64,000 bases of DNA from Mycobacterium adipatum (GCF_001644575.1 NZ_CP015596.1:4898001-4962000); one strand, 5' to 3'. Positions 37,233-46,856 are shown, numbered from the stretch's first letter. A program made the numbers and translations. The notes: generated by a model from the letters alone, not told the origin.

Positions 37233-38006
37233 ATGCAGGTGGCGATCGTGACCGGCGCGAGCAGCGGCATCGGTTTCGGCTGTGCCGTCAAACTCGCCGA
37301 GGCCGGCATGGCGGTGCTCGGCGCCGGCCGCGATACCGACCGACTGACCGACCTGGCGCAGGCCATCGGTGACCCGGATCGGGTGGCGACGCTGGCCGTC
37401 GACCTGACCGCCGACGACGCCCCGGCCCGGATCGTCGACGCGGCGGTATCCCGTTGGGGCCATGTCGATTTCCTGGTCAACAATGCCGGTGTGGGCAGTC
37501 CCAAGCCGTTGCACGAGACCGATGACGAGTCGCTGGACTATTTCCTGGGGCTGATGCTGCGCGCACCGTTCCGGCTGGCCCGCGATGTGCTGCCGCATAT
37601 GGGTCCCGGCTCGGCCATCATCAACGTCACCTCGACGTTCGCGGTGGTGGGTGGGATGCGGGGCGGCGCCTATTCGGCGGCCAAGGGCGGCCTCACCGCA
37701 TTGACGGGCCACATCGCCTGTCAGTATGGCGCCGAGGGTATCCGCTGCAATGCGGTGGCCCCCGGGGTGACGCTGACCCCGATGGTCGCCACCCGGCTCG
37801 AAGACGAACGTTTCCGCAAGATCAACACCGAGATGACCCCGCACACCCGCCTCGGCACCGTCGACGATATCGCCAGCACGGTGGCGTTCCTGTGCTCTCC
37901 CGGAGGTGCTTTCATCAACGGGCAGACCATCGTCGTCGACGGCGGCTGGAGTTCGACGAAATATCTGTCGGATTTCGCACTGACCTCGCAGTGGGTCGCC
38001 AGGTGA
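37233..38006 (+). CDS. SDR-family oxidoreductase
   Basis: A 257-residue classical SDR: VTGASSGIGFG cofactor loop, NNAGVGSP, catalytic Ser in NVTSTFAVVGG, YSAAK (Tyr, Lys) and NGQTIVVDGGWSS. It sits 1 bp after the first ligase gene, and its stop overlaps the second ligase start (GTGA). Likely a hydroxyacyl-CoA or alcohol dehydrogenase in the pathway. Confidence 0.9.
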   Translation: MQVAIVTGASSGIGFGCAVKLAEAGMAVLGAGRDTDRLTDLAQAIGDPDRVATLAVDLTADDAPARIVDAAVSRWGHVDFLVNNAGVGSPKPLHETDDESLDYFLGLMLRAPFRLARDVLPHMGPGSAIINVTSTFAVVGGMRGGAYSAAKGGLTALTGHIACQYGAEGIRCNAVAPGVTLTPMVATRLEDERFRKINTEMTPHTRLGTVDDIASTVAFLCSPGGAFINGQTIVVDGGWSSTKYLSDFALTSQWVAR

Positions 38007-39484
38007 ATCTGTTCGCGGTACTCGACCAGGCCGCAACGCGTTTCGGCGATCGCGGCGCGGTGTACCTCGGCAACGAGCAATGCCACACGTTCGCCGGGCT
38101 CCGCGATCGGGCGTTGCGGCTGGCGTCATCCATATCGGCGAACAGGGATACCGGGGCACGGATCGCGATCGCCAGCGAAAACCGCCCCGAGATCATCGAG
38201 TTGATGTTCGCGGTCTGGGCCGCCGGCTGCGCGGTCGTCCCGATCAACTTCAAGCTGCATCCCCTGGAGATGGCGCAGATCCTCGAGGATTGCCGCGCCG
38301 CCGTCGTCTTCGCATCCCCGAAGATCGCCGGCGGTCTCGCCGCGGTCACCGATGTGGCGGTCGAAAACATCGAATCCCCCGCGTATGCCGCTCGCCTGCA
38401 CACGCAGCCGGCCGTGCCGGCCATCGTGGACCCCGGCGCGCTGGCCTGGCTGTTCTACACCAGCGGCACCACCGGTAAGTCCAAGGGCGCGATGCTCTCG
38501 CACCGCAACCTGATGGCGATGACGGTGGCGCACCTGGCGGACTTCGACTCTCCGGACGAAAATTCCAGTCTCGTGCACGGGGCTCCGATGTCGCACGGCT
38601 CGGGTCTCTACATCGCGCCCTACATCCTGCGGGGCGCGCGGCAGGTCATCCCCGCTTCGTCGGGTTTCGACCCCGAGGAGTTTCTCGACCTGTGCGGCCA
38701 CCACCCCCGCACCAGCTGCTTCCTCGCGCCGACCATGGTGGCGCGGCTGCTCGCCACGGGCCGGCCGCGCCCGCAGAACCTCACGACCATCGTCTACGGC
38801 GGTGGCCCGATGTACCTGGACACGCTCAAGAAGGCGATGGCCACGTTCGGGCCGACCCTGGTCCAGCTCTACGGGCAGGGTGAGGCACCGATGACCATCA
38901 CCGGGTTGCGCAAGTGCGACCACCTCTCCGGCGATGGGCTGGCCGACGATGCGATCCTCGGCTCAGTGGGTTATCCGCGCAGCGGCGTCGAGGTCGCGGT
39001 GCTCGACGCCGACGGGAATCCCGCAGCGGTCGGTGAGATCGGTGAGATCGCCTGCCGCGGTGACGTCGTCATGTCGGGCTACTGGAACAACGCGGCAGCG
39101 ACGTCGAGCACCCTGGTCGGCGGATGGTTGCACACCGGGGACATGGGATCCTTCGATGCACGCGGATACCTGACCCTGCGCGACCGCTCCAAGGACGTGG
39201 TGATCAGCGGCGGCAGCAACATCTACCCGCGCGAGGTCGAGGAGGTGCTCCTGGAACACGCCGGCGTCGAAGAGGCGTGTGTCGTCGGCGCACCGGACGA
39301 GGACTGGGGCGAGATGGTGGTGGCGTTCATCGTCGGGACGGCCGCCGAGGCGGACCTCGACGCTCACCTGCTGGAGCGGATCGCCCGGTTCAAGCGGCCC
39401 AAACGCTACATCTACGTCGACGAACTGCCCAAAAATAGCTACGGCAAGGTCCTCAAACGGGAGTTGCGCGAGTCGGTCCGCTGA
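38003..39484 (+). CDS. Acyl-CoA ligase (AMP-forming), second of two
   Basis: A 493-residue ANL ligase distinct from the one 770 bp upstream. P-loop LFYTSGTTGKSKGAMLSH, A5 YGQGEAPMTI, A7 HTGDMGSFD, A8 RDRSKDVVISGGSNIYPREVE and A10 lysine in PKNSYGKVLKRE. Two different ligases in one operon suggest that two acids, for example the two halves of a cleaved ester or an entry acid and a ring-opened intermediate, are activated. The GTG start overlaps the SDR stop. Confidence 0.93.
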   Translation: MNLFAVLDQAATRFGDRGAVYLGNEQCHTFAGLRDRALRLASSISANRDTGARIAIASENRPEIIELMFAVWAAGCAVVPINFKLHPLEMAQILEDCRAAVVFASPKIAGGLAAVTDVAVENIESPAYAARLHTQPAVPAIVDPGALAWLFYTSGTTGKSKGAMLSHRNLMAMTVAHLADFDSPDENSSLVHGAPMSHGSGLYIAPYILRGARQVIPASSGFDPEEFLDLCGHHPRTSCFLAPTMVARLLATGRPRPQNLTTIVYGGGPMYLDTLKKAMATFGPTLVQLYGQGEAPMTITGLRKCDHLSGDGLADDAILGSVGYPRSGVEVAVLDADGNPAAVGEIGEIACRGDVVMSGYWNNAAATSSTLVGGWLHTGDMGSFDARGYLTLRDRSKDVVISGGSNIYPREVEEVLLEHAGVEEACVVGAPDEDWGEMVVAFIVGTAAEADLDAHLLERIARFKRPKRYIYVDELPKNSYGKVLKRELRESVR

Positions 39485-39503
39485 GCCCTGGTAGACACGA
39501 CCC

Positions 39504-40301
39504 ATGCAGATCGAAGGCAAGGTTGCCGTCATCACCGGGGCGGGATCGGGTATCGGCCGGGCACTGGCGCTGGCGTTGGCCGCCGCCGGGGCGTCGGTGG
39601 TCGCCGGGGACATCGATGCCGCCGCCGCCGCGCAGACCGCTGCGACCATCGGTGAACGCGCGCTCGGGGTGGGTGCCGATGCCGCGTCGGCCGCCGGTAT
39701 CGCCGCCCTGCTCGACGCCGCACGGGAGGCGTTCGGCCGCGTCGACATCTATGTCGCCAACGCCGGCATCATCGGCGTGCCGGGTCTGGGCGGTGACAGC
39801 GACTGGGATCGTGTGCTGGAGGTGAATCTGCGCGCGCACATCCGGGCCGCCGACGCACTGCTGCCGGACTGGATCGACCGCGGCAGTGGCTATTTCGTCA
39901 GCGTCGCCTCGGCAGCCGGGCTGCTCACCCAGGTGGGCGCCGCCGGGTACGCGGTCAGCAAGCACGCCGCCGTGGGCTTTGCCGAGTGGTTGTCGATCAC
40001 CTACGGGGACAAGGGGATCGGCGTGACATGCGTATGCCCGATGGGGGTTGCCACACCGCTACTGGAGGCGATCACCGGCGCCGAGGACGCCACCGCCCGG
40101 GTCGCGGCCGCGTCCATCACCACCGCCGGTGAGGTACTGAGCGCCGAGGATGTGGCGGCGGCGACGCTGGCCGGGGTTCGCGAGGACCGCTTCCTGGTGC
40201 TGCCGCACGCATCGGTTCTCGACATGTACCGGGGCAAGGGCACCGATTACGACCGCTGGATCTCCGGGATGCGGCGATACCAGCGCGCGTTGAACGGCTG
40301 A
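39504..40301 (+). CDS. SDR-family oxidoreductase
   Basis: A 265-residue SDR: VITGAGSGIGRALALAL, NAGIIGVPG, catalytic Ser in SVASAAGLLTQ, YAVSK, then KGIGVTCVCPMGVATPL. The ending lacks the usual DGG motif, but FLVLPHASVLDMY and YDRWISGMRRYQ are typical of a mycobacterial SDR subgroup. It lies 19 bp after the second ligase gene; last gene of the rightward operon. Confidence 0.88.
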   Translation: MQIEGKVAVITGAGSGIGRALALALAAAGASVVAGDIDAAAAAQTAATIGERALGVGADAASAAGIAALLDAAREAFGRVDIYVANAGIIGVPGLGGDSDWDRVLEVNLRAHIRAADALLPDWIDRGSGYFVSVASAAGLLTQVGAAGYAVSKHAAVGFAEWLSITYGDKGIGVTCVCPMGVATPLLEAITGAEDATARVAAASITTAGEVLSAEDVAAATLAGVREDRFLVLPHASVLDMYRGKGTDYDRWISGMRRYQRALNG

Positions 40302-40327
40302 GAACGCTCGGGGCGGGGCGGACGCCG

Positions 40328-40813
40328 CTAGCCGACGGCGATATCGGCGGCGCTGATGCCGGACAGGTCGGGCACGTTCTGCATGAGCTCGATGCGGGTG
40401 CCGTCGGGGTCGGTCAGGTAGATGAACCGGCCGGCCGCCGGGTCGGCGGTATCGCCCAGCACGGTGCGCGTCGACTCCACGAGGGTTCCGCCCGCGGCGA
40501 GGATCGCGGCGGTCAAGCCGTCGACGTCCTCGACCCGGAAGGACAGGTGCGTGAAGCCCAGTTCGGTCATCGGTTTGCGCTGTCCCGACCCGGTGATCGG
40601 CACGTCGACCCACTGCAACAATTCGATGCGGATGTCATCGCGGATGAGCATCGCCGAGCGGAATCGGCCTTCCTGCTCCATGGTCGCGGCGACTTCGTTG
40701 TTGTCGAAGTCGAGCCGATAGAGCACTACGAACCCGAACACATCGGTGTAGAAGCGGATCGAGCGGTCGAGGTCGGTGACGCAGATACCGATATGCGAGA
40801 AACCCTGGATCAT
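40328..40813 (-). CDS. VOC-family (glyoxalase/extradiol dioxygenase fold) protein
   Basis: A 161-residue vicinal-oxygen-chelate protein with two beta-alpha-beta-beta-beta modules. Candidate metal ligands are His7 (FSHIGICVTDLDRS), Glu in RIELLQW, His in FTHLSFRVEDVD and Glu in RIELMQNV, the full set expected for an active metalloenzyme. It faces the catabolic operon and may be part of the pathway (lyase, epimerase or dioxygenase), or independent. Start ATG 40813. Confidence 0.87.
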   Translation of the reverse strand: MIQGFSHIGICVTDLDRSIRFYTDVFGFVVLYRLDFDNNEVAATMEQEGRFRSAMLIRDDIRIELLQWVDVPITGSGQRKPMTELGFTHLSFRVEDVDGLTAAILAAGGTLVESTRTVLGDTADPAAGRFIYLTDPDGTRIELMQNVPDLSGISAADIAVG

Positions 40814-40922
40814 CAGTGGAGTGTGCCAGAGCCCGGCGCCGCCCAGGCGTGTTTGCTGTCAGACGCACCCGATGTCGCATTCGCCTGACGCGATCGACGC
40901 AGCGGGCTGCCGATCCCGGGCG

Positions 40923-41273
40923 CTAGTTGTCGCAGCGGGCCCGGAAATCCGTGCTGGGCTGCCGGATGCCCCGGAGCTCGTCGCGCACTTGCGGATTGAC
41001 GTCCATGTACGCGCTCAGCTCGGCCCGGCGCTCCTCCTGCGTCTTGTCTTGCAGGCCGGTGAAGAAGTCGTTCACCGGCGGGTGGGTGAACAGGTAGGCC
41101 GATGTCGCGGCGGTGACGCCGGCGATCACACCGGCCAGGTCGGCGGCGGTGCAGTTGGGCGGTGGCGGCGGAGGGAGCGGCTCCGCCGACGCCGTTGCGA
41201 CGGAACCGAACACGGCCAGCGCACCGAAGGCCGCAGCGAGTATGCGCCGCGCCGGGATGGGATTGATCAGCAT
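40923..41273 (-). CDS. Secreted hemophore-like haem-binding protein
   Basis: A 116-residue secreted protein. The signal peptide ILAAAFGALAVFGSVATASA is probably cut at ASA-EP. The mature helical domain begins PPPPPPNCTAADLAGVIAGVTAATSAYLFTHPPVN and ends FRARCDN, with two Cys likely forming a disulfide. This is the mycobacterial haem-binding (hemophore, Rv0203-type) family. ATG 41273 has a strong GAGGAG site. Second gene of a two-gene leftward unit. Confidence 0.85.
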   Translation of the reverse strand: MLINPIPARRILAAAFGALAVFGSVATASAEPLPPPPPPNCTAADLAGVIAGVTAATSAYLFTHPPVNDFFTGLQDKTQEERRAELSAYMDVNPQVRDELRGIRQPSTDFRARCDN

Positions 41274-41302
41274 GCCGCTCTCCTCGATCGATTGGTGGGT
41301 AC

Positions 41303-41662
41303 TCATCGCCCGCGACCGCCCCGGCCGCCGCCACCGCCGGCGTTGGGCCGGCCGCCGCCGGGCAGTCCGATATCGGGGCCGCCGGGACCACCCGGCCGTC
41401 CCAGGTCCGGGTCGAGATTGACGTCGATCTCCCAACCCCAGGCGTCGTCACAGGCATACCAGTCGTAGTCGCACGGGTACGGGACGTACGGACCGGAGGA
41501 ACCGCTCGGCCCGTCACCGGTGTTCGAGCCGCGGACTTCTCCTTGCGAACAGATCGTCGTTCCCCCCGCGCTCGTGCAGTCCGCGGTCGCGGCGGGGGTG
41601 GGAGCGGCACCGAGACCTGCACCGATGAGCACCGGCACGGCGAGAACCTGGAACAGTCGCAT
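41303..41662 (-). CDS. Secreted Gly/Pro-rich cysteine-containing protein
   Basis: A 119-residue protein with a signal peptide (MRLFQVLAVPVLIGAGLGAA) and a mature domain with four Cys (ADCTSAGGTTICSQG and PYPCDYDWYACDDAWGW). The C-terminal tail is low-complexity and ends in a Gly/Arg stretch. ATG 41662 follows GAAGGAG. It is 29 bp upstream of the hemophore-like gene on the same strand, suggesting joint secretion; the haem connection is inference. Function unknown. Confidence 0.8.
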   Translation of the reverse strand: MRLFQVLAVPVLIGAGLGAAPTPAATADCTSAGGTTICSQGEVRGSNTGDGPSGSSGPYVPYPCDYDWYACDDAWGWEIDVNLDPDLGRPGGPGGPDIGLPGGGRPNAGGGGGRGGRGR

Positions 41663-41786
41663 CACTGACTCCTTCAACCGTCGTGAACCAGCGCCGGAGG
41701 TGGCTGCCCCGATCATAGGCCCGTATGCGCCCACCCGGACCGGGATTGCCGCAGGTCATCGTGACTTGTCGGTGGGTAGGGGCACC

Positions 41787-44700
41787 ATGGAGAACGTGCC
41801 CGCCGCCGAGGATCCCCTGGCCCGGTTCAGTCCGCTGACCCGGGAGTGGTTCCACGGCACCTTCCCGGCCCCCACCGCGGCCCAGCAGCAGGCGTGGTCG
41901 GCGATCGCCGACGGGCACAACACGCTGGTCGTGGCCCCGACCGGGTCGGGCAAGACGCTGGCGGCATTCCTGTGGGCCATCGATGACCTGGCCCAGCATC
42001 CGTCCACGACATCGGGGCGGAGCAGGCCGGGCACCCGGGTCCTCTACGTGTCTCCGCTCAAGGCGCTGGCCGTCGATGTCGAGCGCAACCTGCGCACCCC
42101 GTTGACCGGTCTCGCGCGGGTGGCCGAGCGCGCGGAGATGCCCGCGCCGAGCATCACGGTCGGTGTCCGCTCCGGGGACACCACCGCCAAAGATCGCCGC
42201 GATCTGATCTCCAGACCGCCGGACATCCTGATCACCACGCCCGAGTCGCTGTTCTTGATGCTCACCTCCGCGGCCCGCGACACGCTGGCCGATGTGCGCA
42301 CCGTCATCATCGACGAGGTGCATGCCGTCGCCGCCACCAAACGCGGTGCACACCTGGCCGTTTCGCTGGAGCGCTTGGACGCGCTGCTCCCCCGTCCCGC
42401 CCAGCGGATCGGTTTGTCGGCCACCGTGCGCCCCGCCGAGGAGGTGGCCCGGTTCCTGGCCGGGTCGGCGCCGACCACGATCGTCGCGCCGCCCGCGGAC
42501 AAGACCTTCGAATTGCAGGTCCAGGTTCCGGTGCCGGATATGACGAACCTGACCGAAGGTTCCATCTGGCCCGATGTCGAGGAGCGCATCGTCGATCTGG
42601 TCGAAGCGCATCGGTCCTGCATCGTGTTCGCCAATTCGCGGCGGCTCGCGGAGCGGCTCACCTCACGGCTCAACGAGATCCACGCGCAGCGCTGCGGTGT
42701 CGAACTTCCCACCGGCCCCAACCCGAAGGTCCCCGCCGGTGCGCCGGCCCACGTGATGGCCAGTGGGCAGAGCTTCGGCGCCCCGACGGTGCTGGCCAAG
42801 GCCCATCACGGCTCGGTCAGCAAGGAGCAGCGGGCGCTGGTCGAGGACGATCTCAAGAGCGGGCGGCTCAAGGCCGTGGTCGCCACCTCCAGCCTGGAAC
42901 TCGGTATCGACATGGGCGCGGTGGACCTGGTGATCCAGGTGTCCGCGCCGCCCTCGGTGGCCAGCGGTCTGCAGCGGGTCGGCCGGGCCGGACACCAGGT
43001 CGGCGAGATATCGCAGGGCGTGCTCTTCCCGAAGCACCGCACCGACCTGATCGACTGTGCGGTCACGGTGCAGCGGATGCGCGCCGGCCAGATCGAGACC
43101 ATGCGGGTACCCGCGAACCCGCTCGACGTGCTCGCCCAACACACGGTGGCCGCTGCCGCTCTCGAACCGTTGGACGCCGACGCCTGGTTCGACACCGTGC
43201 GGCGCAGCGCCCCCTTCGCGACACTGCCGCGCAGCGCCTTCGAGGCCACCCTGGACCTGCTGTCCGGGAAATATCCGTCGACCGAGTTCGCCGAGCTGCG
43301 CCCCAGACTGGTCTACGACCGCGACGCTCGCTCGCTCACGGCACGCCCCGGCGCGCAGCGGCTGGCCGTCACCTCCGGTGGCGCCATCCCCGACCGCGGC
43401 ATGTTCACCGTCTACCTGGCGTCCGAGTCCGAGAAGCCCTCCAGAGTCGGCGAACTCGACGAGGAGATGGTTTACGAGTCGCGGCCCGGGGACGTCATCT
43501 CCCTCGGTGCCACCAGCTGGCGCATCACCGAGATCACCCACGACCGGGTACTGGTGGTGCCCGCGCCCGGCCTGCCGGCCCGGTTGCCGTTCTGGCGCGG
43601 TGACAGCGTGGGACGTCCCGCCGAGCTCGGCGCCGCGGTCGGCGCGTTCACCGGCGAGCTCGCCCAGCTGGGATCCGACGACTTCCGGAAGCGTTGCCGG
43701 GAGACCGGATTCGACGAGTTCGCCACCGACAACCTGTGGCAGCTGCTCGACGAGCAACGGCAATCCACCGGTGCGGTCCCCAGTGACACCACGCTGATCG
43801 TGGAGCGCTTCCACGACGAGCTGGGTGACTGGCGGGTGATCCTGCACTCCCCGTACGGACTGCGCGTGCACGGTCCGCTGGCGCTGGCCGTCGCGCGACG
43901 GTTGCGCGAGCGTTACGGCATCGACGAGAAACCCACCGCCTCCGATGACGGCATCATCGTGCGGCTGCCCGACGGTGGCGATGATCCACCCGGGGCGGAC
44001 CTTTTCGTGTTCGACGCCGACGAGCTGGAGCCCATCGTGACCGACGAGGTCGGCGGCTCCGCACTGTTCGCCTCCCGGTTCCGCGAGTGCGCCGCGCGGG
44101 CGCTGCTGCTGCCGCGCCGGCATCCGGGCAAGCGTTCGCCGCTGTGGCATCAGCGTCAGCGGGCGGCCCAACTGCTCGACGTGGCGCGCAAATACCCCGA
44201 CTTCCCCATCGTGCTGGAGACCGTGCGGGAGTGCCTGCAGGACGTCTACGACGTGCCCGCCCTGACCGATGTGATGAACGGGATCGCCCAGCGCAGAATC
44301 CGGCTGCTCGAGGTCGAAACCGCCACACCGTCACCGTTCGCCGCGGCGGCGCTGTTCGGATACGTGGGCGCGTTCATGTACGAGGGTGACAGCCCGTTGG
44401 CCGAACGACGGGCCGCGGCACTGTCGCTGGACACCGTGCTGCTCGCCGAACTGCTGGGCCGGGTGGAGCTGCGTGACCTGCTCGACCCCGATGTCGTCAC
44501 CGCGACGACCAGGGCGCTGCAGCATCTGGACGCCGACCGGTCCGCCCGTGACGCGGAAGGTGTCGCCGATCTGCTGCGGCTGCTCGGCCCGCTCACCGAG
44601 GCCGAGATCGCCGAGCGGTGCGCGCAGGACGATATCGGCGGCTGGCTGGAGGGGTTGCGCGCAGCCCGGCGGGCGCTGACCGTGTCGTACGCGGGCTCGA

Positions 44701-46328
44701 CATGGTGGGTGACGGTCGAAGATGTCGCGTTGTTGCGCGACGGTGTCGGTGTGGCGGTGCCGGTCTGGGTGCCGGCCGGACTCACCGAATCGGTCTCCGA
44801 CCCACTCGGCGAGCTGCTGGGCCGCTACGCGCGCACCCGCGGGCCTTTCGGCACCGAGCAGGCGGCCGCCCGCTTCGGCCTGGGCATCCGCGTCGCCGCC
44901 GACGTGTTGGGCCGGCTGGCCGGCGATGGCCGGTTGATCCGCGGCGAGTTCACCGAGGCGATCGCGGGCTCATCCGAGCAGTGGTGTGACACAACTGTTC
45001 TCAAGATTCTTCGGCGACGCTCATTGGCCGCGTTGCGGGCGGCGGTCGAGCCGGTCAGCACGGCGGCCTACGGCAGGTTCCTGCCCGCCTGGCAACACGT
45101 CGGATCCGCGCACAATCGTGGGGTGGACGGCCTGGCCGTGGTGATCGAGCAGCTGGCGGGTCAGCCACTGCCGGCATCGGCCATCGAAACCCTGGTGCTA
45201 CCCCAGCGGGTCGCCGACTATCAGCCCGCCATGCTGGACGAACTGTTGGCCTCGGGCGAGGTGAGCTGGTCCGGGATGGGGCAGATCGGGGCATCCGACG
45301 GCTGGATCGCCTTCCATCTCGGTGACTCCGCGCCGCTGACACTGGCCACCCCCGTCGAGATCGAGTTCACCGATCACCATCGCGCCATCATGGGGTCGCT
45401 GGGCTCGTCCGGTCAGGCCGGCGGGGCCTACTTCTTCCGCCAACTGGCCGACGGCGGATCCGAGGGCGATCTCAAAACGGCGCTGTGGGAACTCATCTGG
45501 GCCGGCTGGGTCACCGGCGACACCTTCGCGCCGGTGCGCGCCCTCCTGTCCGGTCCGCGCCGCGCCGGCACTCCCTCGCATCGTCAGCGCCAACGGCCCC
45601 CGCGGCTGAGCCGCTACAGCCTGGCCCAGGGTCAGCAGCGGGCCGATCCGACGGTGGCCGGTCGCTGGTCGGCATTGCCGGCCGCCGCACCGGATTCCAC
45701 GGTGCGCGCCCACTTTCAGGCCGAACTGCTGCTGAACCGCTTCGGGGTGCTCACCCGGGGCGCGGCCGACGGCGTGCCCGGCGGATTCGCGATGTTGTAC
45801 AAGGTGCTCACCGCGTTCGAGGATGCCGGCCGCTGTCAGCGCGGCTACTTCGTGGAATCTCTGGGCGGCGCGCAGTTCGCCACGGCGCCGACGGTCGACA
45901 GGCTGCGGTCGTATCTCGACGGTATCGATCCGCAGCGCCCGGCGCTGCACGCCGTCGTGCTGGCCGCCACCGACCCGGCCAATCCCTACGGCATGGCGTT
46001 GCCGTGGCCCGATGTCACCGATGTCGGTCACCGCCCGGGACGCAAGGCCGGCGCGTTGGTGGCACTGGTCGATGGACGGCTCGTCTGGTTCCTGGAGCGG
46101 GGAGGCAAATCGCTGCTGAGCTTCGGCGCCGATCCCGACGCCCAGGGCGCCGCGGCCGCCGCGCTGGCCGACCTGGTGGGCGCCGGCCGGATCCCGTCGC
46201 TGTTGGTCGAGCGTGTCAACGGCGTCGGCGTGCTCGATCCCGGGGCGGGCGAGGACCACGCGGGGGTGCTGGAGGCGCTGGTGGGCGCCGGGTTCGCCCG
46301 CACACCACGGGGGCTACGCCTGCGCTGA
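41787..46328 (+). CDS. lhr: Large ATP-dependent helicase Lhr
   Basis: Superfamily 2 DNA-dependent ATPase/helicase of 1513 residues, the same length as M. tuberculosis Lhr (Rv3296). It translocates 3' to 5' on single-stranded DNA and unwinds RNA:DNA hybrids; it is induced with DNA-damage genes in mycobacteria. Walker A APTGSGKT (50-57), DEVH box (176-179), motif III LSATV, and motifs V/VI in SSLELGIDMGAVDLVIQV and GLQRVGRAGHQVG. A winged-helix and Lhr core follow, then a long C-terminal Lhr-CTD. ATG 41787 gives MENVPAAEDPLARFSP; upstream in-frame codons are non-homologous. Confidence 0.97.
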   Translation: MENVPAAEDPLARFSPLTREWFHGTFPAPTAAQQQAWSAIADGHNTLVVAPTGSGKTLAAFLWAIDDLAQHPSTTSGRSRPGTRVLYVSPLKALAVDVERNLRTPLTGLARVAERAEMPAPSITVGVRSGDTTAKDRRDLISRPPDILITTPESLFLMLTSAARDTLADVRTVIIDEVHAVAATKRGAHLAVSLERLDALLPRPAQRIGLSATVRPAEEVARFLAGSAPTTIVAPPADKTFELQVQVPVPDMTNLTEGSIWPDVEERIVDLVEAHRSCIVFANSRRLAERLTSRLNEIHAQRCGVELPTGPNPKVPAGAPAHVMASGQSFGAPTVLAKAHHGSVSKEQRALVEDDLKSGRLKAVVATSSLELGIDMGAVDLVIQVSAPPSVASGLQRVGRAGHQVGEISQGVLFPKHRTDLIDCAVTVQRMRAGQIETMRVPANPLDVLAQHTVAAAALEPLDADAWFDTVRRSAPFATLPRSAFEATLDLLSGKYPSTEFAELRPRLVYDRDARSLTARPGAQRLAVTSGGAIPDRGMFTVYLASESEKPSRVGELDEEMVYESRPGDVISLGATSWRITEITHDRVLVVPAPGLPARLPFWRGDSVGRPAELGAAVGAFTGELAQLGSDDFRKRCRETGFDEFATDNLWQLLDEQRQSTGAVPSDTTLIVERFHDELGDWRVILHSPYGLRVHGPLALAVARRLRERYGIDEKPTASDDGIIVRLPDGGDDPPGADLFVFDADELEPIVTDEVGGSALFASRFRECAARALLLPRRHPGKRSPLWHQRQRAAQLLDVARKYPDFPIVLETVRECLQDVYDVPALTDVMNGIAQRRIRLLEVETATPSPFAAAALFGYVGAFMYEGDSPLAERRAAALSLDTVLLAELLGRVELRDLLDPDVVTATTRALQHLDADRSARDAEGVADLLRLLGPLTEAEIAERCAQDDIGGWLEGLRAARRALTVSYAGSTWWVTVEDVALLRDGVGVAVPVWVPAGLTESVSDPLGELLGRYARTRGPFGTEQAAARFGLGIRVAADVLGRLAGDGRLIRGEFTEAIAGSSEQWCDTTVLKILRRRSLAALRAAVEPVSTAAYGRFLPAWQHVGSAHNRGVDGLAVVIEQLAGQPLPASAIETLVLPQRVADYQPAMLDELLASGEVSWSGMGQIGASDGWIAFHLGDSAPLTLATPVEIEFTDHHRAIMGSLGSSGQAGGAYFFRQLADGGSEGDLKTALWELIWAGWVTGDTFAPVRALLSGPRRAGTPSHRQRQRPPRLSRYSLAQGQQRADPTVAGRWSALPAAAPDSTVRAHFQAELLLNRFGVLTRGAADGVPGGFAMLYKVLTAFEDAGRCQRGYFVESLGGAQFATAPTVDRLRSYLDGIDPQRPALHAVVLAATDPANPYGMALPWPDVTDVGHRPGRKAGALVALVDGRLVWFLERGGKSLLSFGADPDAQGAAAAALADLVGAGRIPSLLVERVNGVGVLDPGAGEDHAGVLEALVGAGFARTPRGLRLR

Positions 46329-46331
46329 ATC

Positions 46332-46345
46332 TGTCAAAAGTGACA
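46332..46345. promoter_or_regulatory. Inverted repeat TGTCA-AAAG-TGACA
   Basis: A short palindrome lying between the lhr stop and the DUF2834 gene, 28 bp before its start. A TetR- or MarR-size operator is possible; it is too short to be a convincing terminator. Confidence 0.35.
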
Positions 46346-46373
46346 AAACTCGACGCGGCTGTCCGATACTTCG

Positions 46374-46856
46374 ATGATGGTCTCGCTCATCGTTCATCTC
46401 GTCCTGGGCATCGGCGTCGTCACCTGGATCGTGCGCGCGAATCGACAGATCTTCACCCGCCCCGCCGACGGCAGTCCGATGTTCTCGCCGCTGGAGATTC
46501 TGTTCTACGTCATCGGCGCGGTGTCGATCGTGCTCGGTTACTACTTCAACCATCAGTTCGTCGCCACCTACGCGGTCGCGGGCGGGAACCCGATCTGGGG
46601 TCCCGGCAGTTGGCAGCAGTTCATCATGCTCGGCTATGCGAATCCGGCGGCGGCGTCGGCCAGCCAGGATTACACCATCATCAACGTGATCCTGCTCCCG
46701 CTGTTCACCATCGTCGATGGCTACCGGCGGGGGATCAGACGCCCGTGGCTGTTTTTCGTGTCCAGCCTGTTCACCAGTTGCGCGTTTGCCTACGCGTTCT
46801 ACTTCGCCACCGTGGACCGCGTGCACCGGCAACAGCGGGCCCTGACCACCGTCTGA
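46374..46856 (+). CDS. DUF2834-like membrane protein
   Basis: A 160-residue integral membrane protein with about four helices (2-22, 40-62, 98-115, 122-146). The YVIGAVSIVLGYYFNHQFV and WGPGSWQQFIMLGYANPAAAS segments are characteristic of a DUF2834-type family. Two adjacent ATGs (46374 and 46377) could start; no clear ribosome site. It lies between lhr and nei, where M. tuberculosis has none. Function unknown. Confidence 0.75.
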   Translation: MMVSLIVHLVLGIGVVTWIVRANRQIFTRPADGSPMFSPLEILFYVIGAVSIVLGYYFNHQFVATYAVAGGNPIWGPGSWQQFIMLGYANPAAASASQDYTIINVILLPLFTIVDGYRRGIRRPWLFFVSSLFTSCAFAYAFYFATVDRVHRQQRALTTV

